This document shows positions 13,948-20,273 of a DNA stretch of 20,273 nucleotides, in pieces; the stretch's first letter is position 1; each line of letters opens with the position of its first letter. The notes under the pieces are model-generated. The model was given only the letters and a program-made list of their open reading frames with translations. It had not been told where the DNA came from and did not search any database. The position numbers were made by a program, and so were the translations under genes. The DNA comes from Bryobacterales bacterium (GTDB lineage Bacteria; Acidobacteriota; Terriglobia; Bryobacterales; Bryobacteraceae), in contig PKYZ01000119.1 in NCBI GenBank assembly GCA_003132865.1, forward strand, positions 18,471-38,743, in the 5' to 3' direction.

Positions 13948-14203
13948 GTGACCCTAACCATTGACCTTCCAGACGAGTTGGAGGCGGCCTTACTGGCAGA
14001 GGCTCACGCTCAGGGCATTTCGGCCGATCGCTTTGCGCGCCGCGTCCTGGAACAAGTTCTCACTTCGCAAATCACACATTCGGGCCGGCCGTTTGAGACA
14101 GGCCGGGGAATGTTGGCCAAGTACGGCCCGGCGCCTTCGGCGGAAGAAATCGACACCAACCGGGCCGAGAATGTTCCGCGGCTTCGCAGAAGACTTCCGA
14201 TGA
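13948..14203 (+). pseudogene. vapB: VapB-like antitoxin gene, frameshifted near its 3' end
   Basis: Begins at GTG 13948 with AAGGAG (13934-13939) eight bases upstream. The product starts with a ribbon-helix-helix-like segment (TLTIDLPDELEAALLAEAHA, SADRFARRVLEQVL), then a toxin-binding tail (GRGMLAKYGPAPSAEEID). After NRAE one extra A at 14170-14171 shifts the frame; without it the protein would read MFRGFAEDFR and stop at TGA 14201-14203, an 84-residue antitoxin whose stop overlaps the toxin ATG. As written, translation instead runs into the toxin frame, giving a 217-residue antitoxin-toxin fusion ending at 14601. Either a base-call error or a real mutation that abolishes the free antitoxin. 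The first is more likely, since a toxin without antitoxin would be costly. Confidence 0.75.
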
Positions 14204-14601
14204 TTGCCGGAGTAGCCGATACCCATGCAGCCATCTGGCACCTGTTTGACGATCCCCAGTTGTCGGTTGCCGCGAGAAAATTCATCGATGACGCTGCTGT
14301 AGCGCGGCGAAAGATCGCTCTTTCGCCGATCGGTTTGGCCGAAGTTGTTTACCTCATTGAAAAGAACCGCCTGCCGATGGCTGCATACACAGATCTGCGA
14401 AAGGCCCTTAACGATCCAAACCACGTTCTGGAAGAAGTCCCGTTTACGATGGAAATCGTGGAAGCCATGCAACGGGTGGCCCGCAACGAGGTGCCCGATA
14501 TGCCGGATCGCATCGTTGCAGCTACAGCGGTTTATCTCGGGGTACAGGTCACCAGCAGGGACCGCCGCATCCGCAGCGCCGACCTGCATACGGTTTGGTA
14601 A
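14200..14601 (+). CDS. vapC: PIN-domain ribonuclease toxin VapC
   Basis: 133 residues from ATG 14200, which overlaps the ancestral antitoxin stop (ATGA). Acidic active-site residues are all present: Asp7 (GVADTHAAIW), Glu48 (GLAEVVYLI), Asp103 (MPDRIVAATA) and Asp121 (TSRDRRI). Length and domain order are standard for VapC, which cleaves tRNA or rRNA in the cytoplasm when not bound by VapB. Because of the frameshift in the preceding gene it may also be made as the C-terminal part of a fusion. It is distinct in sequence from the PIN toxin at 12535, so these are separate modules and not a duplication. Confidence 0.87.
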   Translation: MIAGVADTHAAIWHLFDDPQLSVAARKFIDDAAVARRKIALSPIGLAEVVYLIEKNRLPMAAYTDLRKALNDPNHVLEEVPFTMEIVEAMQRVARNEVPDMPDRIVAATAVYLGVQVTSRDRRIRSADLHTVW

Positions 14602-14680
14602 GAGAGGCGCCGCCCGCTCCCTTTGATACACTCGAAGTTGGGATGCGGAATGGCATCGCAGAACAACCATTGGCGCGCAC

Positions 14681-17600
14681 TTGATCCAACCTGCCATACG
14701 TGACCTATTCCTTAGCCTGAGCCGTCACCCGGCTTTTCAGGAACTGCTCAGACGCTTGCCATCCGGCGGCAACCTGTCCCTTTCCGGCCTCACCACGACC
14801 GCCAAGGCCATCTACTCCGTCTTGCTGTGGCAGATGACCGAGCGCCCTCTGGCGATTGTCGTGGATGGCAACAAGCGGGCTGAGGAGCTGTTCGAAGCGG
14901 TGGAAACGTTTTACACGCTGCTGATCGCCAGCCGCGAGGCTGCCGGCCCGCAACTGCTTCCGGCGCTTGATGTTCTGCCGATGCAGGGCATGTCGCCACA
15001 CGCCGAAATCTGCGAGCAGCGGGCTATCGGCCTGTGGCGCTTGGCCACCCGTCGCGTGCCCATCACTATCATGCCGGTGGCGTCGGCGCTGCTGCGCATC
15101 GAGTCAGGCGACTTCTACCGGCAGCTCGCTCTCAACCTGCGCGTGGGCGACGAGGTTCCTTTGCAGGATGTAGTTGCACACCTGGAGAGCGTCGGATATG
15201 AGCGCCGCGAGCCGGTGGAAATGGTCGGCGAATACTCTGTACGCGGCGGAATCCTGGATGTATTCTCGCCCGAGTCCGCCAAACCGGTCCGGGTGGATCT
15301 GTTTGGCGACCTGATCGAATCCATTCGCCGCTTCGACGTGGAATCACAGCGGTCGATTACCAAGATCGAAGACGCGCTGCTGCTACCGCTGACGGAATAC
15401 CAGAAATCGCGAGCGCTGCTGGTGGAACTCGCCGAGCGCCTTCAAGAATCCGGCGTTCCCGCGCGCGATCTGCCGCCGCTTGGCGAGCCTTTCCCCGGCT
15501 GGGAGCTATTGGTTCCCATGGTCCGGCCGCGCCGCCAATCAGTGTTCTCCCTGTTCGACCGGCCGGTAATCCTCTGGGACGAACCCGCGCAAGTGGCCGG
15601 CGCCGCCGAACGCCTTTGGAAGCGGCTCGAACAGACCGCGGTCTCGCCGGCGTACGATCCCGCCAGCGTCTTTTTCCACGGGGAGGATTTGGAGGGCCAA
15701 GCCGCTGGCGTCCCGCACATCGCGCTGGAAGAGCTCGAAGTAATCGCCGGGCAGGACACGGCCAGCTTCTATATCCCGACCCGCCCGTCGCTCGCCTTTC
15801 ACGGCAACATGCCGGTGGCCATCGCGGAGGCGCGAAACCTGGCCGAAGCCGGCTCGCGCGTGGCATTTTTCGCCGAATCCACCGGCGCGGTCGAACGCGT
15901 CGCCGATATCTTCAACGAGTACGGCGTGCCCTACCAGCTTGGGCTTGACCAGTCCGACTCGACGCCCGAATACTTGGCCGAACGCGCCTACATGGCCGGA
16001 TCGGTTGCGTCCATCTACCTGATCCGCGGCGCGGTCCGGCGCGGCGTGGTCTTCCGCGATGCCGGTCTCGCCATATTCGGCAGCGGAGATCTGTTCGACA
16101 CCTCCGAATTAATCGCGCGCGCGCCGGCCGGCAAATCCGCGCTGGCCACCTTCTCCGCCAACCTGATCGATCTGAAGCCCGGCGACTACGTGGTGCATGC
16201 CGAACATGGCGTGGCCCGCTTTCTGGGCCTGCGCGAGATCGACCACGGCGAGGCGCAGGGCGATTACATGCTCCTGGAATACGCGGCCGGCGCCAAGCTC
16301 TACGTGCCGCTCACCCGCATGGACCTTGTGCAGCGCTTTCGCGGCGCGGGCGAGTCGGTCCCCGCGCTCGACCGCATGGGCGGCGCCACCTGGACCCGCA
16401 CCAAGACCCGCGTCAAGGCCAAAATGCGCGACATGGCCGATGAGCTGCTGAAGCTCTACGCCGGTCGTAAGATGGCCGAAGGCTTCGCCTTCTCGCACGA
16501 CAGCAACTGGCAGCGCGAGTTCGAAGACGCTTTCGAGTTCACTGAAACCCGCGATCAGCTCACCGCCATCAAGGACATCAAGCGCGATATGGAAAGCCCG
16601 CAGCCCATGGACCGCCTGCTGTGCGGCGATGTGGGCTACGGCAAGACGGAAGTGGTCATGCGCGCCGCCTTCAAAGCCATGGGGGACGGTAAGCAGGTGG
16701 CCGTGCTGGCGCCCACCACTGTCTTGACTTTCCAGCACTTCGAAACCTTCAAGCGCCGCTTTGAACCTTTCCCCATACGCATTGAGATGTTAAGCCGTTT
16801 TCGTACCGCCAAGGAGATGAAAGCGGCGCTGGCGGATCTGGCGGAGGGCAAGGTGGACCTGGTGGTGGGGACCCATCGCCTGCTCTCGGCCGACGTAGTC
16901 TTCAAAGACCTTGGCTTGGTCCTGGTGGATGAGGAGCAACGCTTCGGCGTGAAGCACAAGGAACGCCTGAAGCACCTCAAGCAGAGCGTGGACGTGATCA
17001 GCATGAGCGCTACGCCCATTCCGCGAACACTACACATGTCGTTGCTTGGCCTACGCGACATGTCCGTGATCGAAACTCCGCCCAAGGACCGTCTTTCCAT
17101 CCAGACCATGGTGGCGCATTTCCAGCCCGAATTGATCAAATCGGCGCTGGAACTCGAAATAGGCCGGGGCGGCCAAGTCTATTTCCTGCATAACCGGGTG
17201 GATTCCATTTGGGCGCGCGCCGCCTTCCTGCAACAACTTGTTCCCACGGCGCGCATCGGCGTCGGACATGGCCAGATCGGCGAGACGGAACTGGAGAAGA
17301 CCATGCTCAAGTTCATGCAACACGAATATGACATCTTCGTTTGCACGACAATTGTAGAGAACGGTCTGGACATTCCGCTGGCAAATACTATAATCATCGA
17401 AAATGCGGAACGCTACGGCCTCGCCGAACTATACCAGCTTCGCGGACGCGTGGGCCGCTCGAACCGCCGCGCCTATGCCTATCTGCTGGTGCCGCCGGAT
17501 ACCGAACTGAGCGAAGTGGCCCGCAAGCGTCTGGCGGCGCTCAAGGAGTTCAGCGACCTGGGCGCCGGATTCAAGATCGCCGCACTTGATCTGGAACTGC

Positions 17601-18163
17601 GCGGCGCGGGCAACCTGCTGGGCGGCGAGCAGCACGGCCACATTAACGCCGTGGGCTTCGACATGTACGTTCGCCTGCTGGAGGAGACCGTCCGCGAATT
17701 GAAGGGCGAAGAGGTGCCCGCGGAGATTCATTCCAGCCTGAACCTGGGCCTCGACATCCGCATTCCGGCCGACTACATTTCCGACGAAAACCAGCGTCTG
17801 CGCGCCTACCGCCAGATCGCCAACGCCGGCACGCCCGCCGACTGCGAGCGCGTGGAGAAGGAATTGGAAGACCGCTACGGCCCTGTGCCCGACGCGGTGC
17901 GCAACCTGCTGGAGTATTCCGGACTGAAGACGGCGGCCGAGAAGCTGGGGATCGAAGCTATCGACCGCCGTCATGCCCAGCTTAGCGTGAAGTTCCACCC
18001 GGAGACCCACATTGACCCGGCGCGCCTGATGAATCTGGTGAGTCACACGCGCGGCGCCCAATTCACGCCCGCGGGCGTGCTGATCCTGCCGCTGGATGGA
18101 GCCGCTGCTCCGGGCGAGATTTTGGAGTTCCTGAAACAGCGATTCGAGCAGTTGCAAGCGTAG
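14681..18163 (+). CDS. mfd: Transcription-repair coupling factor
   Basis: 1160 residues, the usual Mfd length. The start TTG 14681 is uncertain: no Shine-Dalgarno is clear and no in-frame ATG exists before the conserved N-terminus (HPAFQELLRRLPSG). Domains in order: UvrB-like N-terminus with SVGYERREPVEMVGEYSVRG and GGILDVFSPES; RNA-polymerase-interacting CarD-like domain (PGDYVVHAEHGVARFLGL, about residue 500); RecG-like helicase with Walker A GDVGYGKTE (Lys655), DEEQ (Asp750), SATPIPRTLHMS and RGRVGRSNRRAYAYLL; C-terminal TRCF domain. It removes RNA polymerase stalled at lesions and recruits UvrA. It stands alone on the strand; a TTGATA at 14623-14628 might be part of its promoter. Confidence 0.96.
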   Translation: MIQPAIRDLFLSLSRHPAFQELLRRLPSGGNLSLSGLTTTAKAIYSVLLWQMTERPLAIVVDGNKRAEELFEAVETFYTLLIASREAAGPQLLPALDVLPMQGMSPHAEICEQRAIGLWRLATRRVPITIMPVASALLRIESGDFYRQLALNLRVGDEVPLQDVVAHLESVGYERREPVEMVGEYSVRGGILDVFSPESAKPVRVDLFGDLIESIRRFDVESQRSITKIEDALLLPLTEYQKSRALLVELAERLQESGVPARDLPPLGEPFPGWELLVPMVRPRRQSVFSLFDRPVILWDEPAQVAGAAERLWKRLEQTAVSPAYDPASVFFHGEDLEGQAAGVPHIALEELEVIAGQDTASFYIPTRPSLAFHGNMPVAIAEARNLAEAGSRVAFFAESTGAVERVADIFNEYGVPYQLGLDQSDSTPEYLAERAYMAGSVASIYLIRGAVRRGVVFRDAGLAIFGSGDLFDTSELIARAPAGKSALATFSANLIDLKPGDYVVHAEHGVARFLGLREIDHGEAQGDYMLLEYAAGAKLYVPLTRMDLVQRFRGAGESVPALDRMGGATWTRTKTRVKAKMRDMADELLKLYAGRKMAEGFAFSHDSNWQREFEDAFEFTETRDQLTAIKDIKRDMESPQPMDRLLCGDVGYGKTEVVMRAAFKAMGDGKQVAVLAPTTVLTFQHFETFKRRFEPFPIRIEMLSRFRTAKEMKAALADLAEGKVDLVVGTHRLLSADVVFKDLGLVLVDEEQRFGVKHKERLKHLKQSVDVISMSATPIPRTLHMSLLGLRDMSVIETPPKDRLSIQTMVAHFQPELIKSALELEIGRGGQVYFLHNRVDSIWARAAFLQQLVPTARIGVGHGQIGETELEKTMLKFMQHEYDIFVCTTIVENGLDIPLANTIIIENAERYGLAELYQLRGRVGRSNRRAYAYLLVPPDTELSEVARKRLAALKEFSDLGAGFKIAALDLELRGAGNLLGGEQHGHINAVGFDMYVRLLEETVRELKGEEVPAEIHSSLNLGLDIRIPADYISDENQRLRAYRQIANAGTPADCERVEKELEDRYGPVPDAVRNLLEYSGLKTAAEKLGIEAIDRRHAQLSVKFHPETHIDPARLMNLVSHTRGAQFTPAGVLILPLDGAAAPGEILEFLKQRFEQLQA

Positions 18164-18398
18164 CGCGACACCTCACCGTTGGAAGCCGGGTTGCGCAGTC
18201 CAACGATTGAATGTGTTGTTTCGCCAATTCCCAGACATAGGATATCGTGCGGGTGCTACAATACATCCGCACAGCACTCAAGGCGAAATCCCGCACGAAC
18301 CAGTGGGATTAAGGAGTCCTTTCCAACCCAGCCCCGGGAGCAAGTTCGCTGGCGAAATGGACTGCGCAATCACTGGCTCGTGGCAAGGCGGCGTTTCC
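18164..18398 (+). promoter_or_regulatory. Intergenic leader of the radical SAM gene with candidate -10 box
   Basis: 235 bases without a convincing gene. TACAAT at 18257-18262 is a good -10 hexamer; CAGACA at 18232-18237 is a -35-like match but at 19 bases. The remaining 136 bases up to ATG 18399 would be a long leader. An in-frame reading upstream exists (ATG 18357) but its translation does not resemble the family. Confidence 0.35.
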
Positions 18399-19994
18399 AT
18401 GCGAATTCTACTCTACAACCCCGACAACGGCGTGACCGCGAACTTCATGCCGCATCTTTGGATGTTTCTCCTCCAGGCGCTTACGCCCGCGGGACACGAA
18501 GTGCTGCTAATCGACGGCAACACGCAACCGATGAGCGATGCCGAGATCGTGAGTTTCGTGCTCGCCAAGGGTATCGGCTTGGTGGGGATTGGCGCGATGA
18601 CCCGCATGATCGCGAAGGCATACCGGGTAGCCGACGCCATTCGCGCCGCCGGGGTGCAGGTGGTGATGGGGGGACCGCACGTCACCGAGCTGCCTGAGGA
18701 GGCGCTAGGGCGCGACGGGGGCCCGCGGCATGCCGATGCCGTGGCGCTGGGTGAGGCGGACGAGACTTGGCCGAAAATCGTCGCCGACGCGGCACGCGGC
18801 GCACTGAAGGAAAGGTACGTGCCGGTGGATGCGTTCGGACAAGAGCGCAAACCGGACCTCCAGGGTTACCCGAAGATCCCTTGGGACTCGCTCGATATCG
18901 ACCAGTTCAACCGTATTCCGGGCTTCGTGCGCCGGATCATGGAACACTTCCGGTGCGAGTGGGAAACGTTTCACATCATTCCGATCGAGTCCGGGCGCGG
19001 CTGCCCCTACGGATGCGAGTTCTGCACGGTTACGGGATTCTTCGGCGACTCGATCCGGTTCCGATCCAACCAGAGCATCGTGGACGAGCTGCTACTGTTA
19101 AAAGCGCGCGCGCGCCGGACCAAGGGGCAGGTGGCCGTGTTCTTTGTCGACGACAACTTTGCCATCAACGGGAAGCGCACAAAGTCGCTGCTGCGCGACA
19201 TCATCGCGGCCCACGCGCAAGTATCGTGGGTGGGACAGATCAGCGCCAACCTGTTGCGCGATGAAGAACTGGTGGACCTGATCGCGGATTCGGGATGCAG
19301 GTGGATCTTCATTGGCATGGAATCGCTGGACCCGGCAAATCTGGCCAGCGTCAACAAGAGCTTCAACAAGCCCGGCGAGTATGCCGCAGTGCTGGAGCGG
19401 TTGGCGCGGCGGAATGTCTATGCGATCACCTCATTCATCTTCGGCTTGGACAACGACCGGCCGGGAGTCGCCGAACGCACCCTGAGCCAGATTCGCGAAT
19501 GGCCGCCCGTGCTGCCGGTCTTCGGACAGATCACGCCATTTCCGGCCACGCCTCTTTACACACGTCTGGAGAAAGAGGGGCGGCTGACGCGGCCGAAGCA
19601 CTGGCTGGATTTTGCGCCGTTCCACATGGCGCACACCCCCTTGCACATGACCGTTTCCGAGGTGCAGGATGAAGTCCGGTACGCCTGGGCGAACGCCTAC
19701 AGCCCCGCGGCCACGCGGAAGGCCATCGATTCGATCGCTAACGAGCCGGCTCCGTACAAGATCAGCCATTTGATCGCGCGGCTGTTTTTCGGCGGCATTT
19801 ACTTTCCGCGGAGGGGCGCCTGGGCGTGGCTGAAAACCATCGCGGAAAACCGGGGCACGGTTTTGCATGTCATCAGGGAGTGCTTCACCAACTGGCGCGG
19901 AAGTCGGGCGACGGCTGGAGACCTGAACTTTGAAGGGCGGCTAGCACCCCCTGTGCTGATCCCGGAAGCTCCCGCGGACGTCTCGGCGGATTAG
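18399..19994 (+). CDS. B12-binding-domain radical SAM protein (DUF4070-type C-terminus)
   Basis: 531 residues from ATG 18399, where the family-typical MRILLYNPDNG begins; AAGGCGG lies about eight bases upstream. Residues 1-135 form a cobalamin-binding-like Rossmann domain (VGIGAMTRMIAKAYRVADAI, VVMGGPHVTELPEEAL). The radical SAM site is the CxxxCxxC in SGRGCPYGCEFCTVTGFFGD near residue 205, followed by VAVFFVDDNFAINGKRTK and FIGMESLDPANLASVNKSF. The C-terminal part (SFIFGLDNDRPGV, FPATPLYTRLEKEGRL) resembles the DUF4070 region of HpnP-like enzymes. Such proteins often methylate unreactive carbons, or act on lipids or cofactors. A hopanoid methylase is only one possibility; no hopanoid genes are nearby. 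Expressed alone. Confidence 0.85.
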   Translation: MRILLYNPDNGVTANFMPHLWMFLLQALTPAGHEVLLIDGNTQPMSDAEIVSFVLAKGIGLVGIGAMTRMIAKAYRVADAIRAAGVQVVMGGPHVTELPEEALGRDGGPRHADAVALGEADETWPKIVADAARGALKERYVPVDAFGQERKPDLQGYPKIPWDSLDIDQFNRIPGFVRRIMEHFRCEWETFHIIPIESGRGCPYGCEFCTVTGFFGDSIRFRSNQSIVDELLLLKARARRTKGQVAVFFVDDNFAINGKRTKSLLRDIIAAHAQVSWVGQISANLLRDEELVDLIADSGCRWIFIGMESLDPANLASVNKSFNKPGEYAAVLERLARRNVYAITSFIFGLDNDRPGVAERTLSQIREWPPVLPVFGQITPFPATPLYTRLEKEGRLTRPKHWLDFAPFHMAHTPLHMTVSEVQDEVRYAWANAYSPAATRKAIDSIANEPAPYKISHLIARLFFGGIYFPRRGAWAWLKTIAENRGTVLHVIRECFTNWRGSRATAGDLNFEGRLAPPVLIPEAPADVSAD

Positions 19995-20078
19995 GCCGTT
20001 CCGATCGGGGACCGCCGCAATGCTGTCTCGACATCTGTTGCGGTTGCGCTTGTATATACACGCACGAAGATAGGGTAG

Positions 20079-20095
20079 TGGTTCAGTTTGAACCA
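20079..20095. terminator. Hairpin between convergent genes
   Basis: TGGTTCA (20079-20085), loop GTT, TGAACCA (20089-20095): a perfect 7-bp stem directly after the minus-strand stop codon at 20098-20096 and 85 bases after the radical SAM stop. No T-tract on either side, so bidirectional termination is only suggested. A 10-base palindrome TGTATATACA lies at 20051-20060. Confidence 0.45.
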
Positions 20096-20273
20096 TCAGT
20101 GGCCACGGCCTGCTTGCGACTTTCCATCAATCCAATGATCTTCTTCGAAGATATATAGCTGACGATAACACCCCACATACTCTGCGGCTTTGGAATCGTA
20201 CTGCAATTTTCCGAAATTCATTGCCAGTGAGCAATCGCGGGGTACAATCTTCACACCGAGCCGGGCCCAGAGG
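20096..20273 (-). CDS. Unidentified protein, C-terminal 58 residues only (5' part outside window)
   Basis: The minus strand is open from the right edge to TGA at 20098-20096 and reads protein-like throughout: WARLGVKIVPRDCSLAMNF, GKLQYDSKAAEYVGCYRQL, YIFEEDHWIDGKSQAGRGH. Composition is balanced, with aromatic and charged residues as in a folded domain, and no low-complexity sign of a shadow frame. I do not recognise the family. It converges on the radical SAM gene with a hairpin between them. Confidence 0.6.
   Translation of the reverse strand, partial: LWARLGVKIVPRDCSLAMNFGKLQYDSKAAEYVGCYRQLYIFEEDHWIDGKSQAGRGH

Overview
This is a GC-rich bacterial window, complete in the middle and cut at both ends. 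Gene content and style (GH2 exo-glycosidase, IPT/NHL propeller protein, divergent housekeeping blocks, VapBC-type modules, palindromic intergenic elements) suggest an acidobacterium of the Bryobacterales/Solibacter type. That placement is an inference from impression, not a computed assignment.

Layout. Bases 2-2425 hold the 3' part of a GH2 glycosidase. A minus-strand block (5051 to 2471) carries a zinc-ribbon methyltransferase whose C-terminus is built from a 27-bp tandem repeat, a second methyltransferase, and an exported M28-fold protein that looks like an animal-type glutaminyl cyclase. From 5142 to 11437 lies a membrane and translation housekeeping block: rodZ-like gene (frameshifted), pgsA (opposite strand, overlapping the rodZ end), rimO, yacG, pgpA, an IPT/propeller gene and cinA. 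This resembles the known ymfM(rodZ)-pgsA-cinA neighbourhood of Bacillus. PgsA and PgpA catalyse consecutive steps of phosphatidylglycerol synthesis.

Between cinA and mfd (11438-14680) is an accessory island. It has a gene-poor stretch with a 392-bp segment bounded by near-perfect inverted repeats, a DUF104 antitoxin with a PIN toxin, a minus-strand gene with an in-frame TGA, and a second VapBC pair whose antitoxin is frameshifted. Mfd (14681-18163), a B12-binding radical SAM enzyme (18399-19994) and the 3' end of an unidentified minus-strand gene close the window.

The standout is 13091-13831 (minus): a CTP-synthase-like class I amidotransferase domain in which TGA sits exactly where the catalytic cysteine of the G-x-C-x-G-x-Q nucleophile elbow belongs. 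A hairpin with a G-first three-base loop starts at the spacing expected of a bacterial SECIS element. This reads as a selenocysteine protein. The main caution is that the window also contains about four apparent indels elsewhere, so base-level errors or real decay must be excluded.
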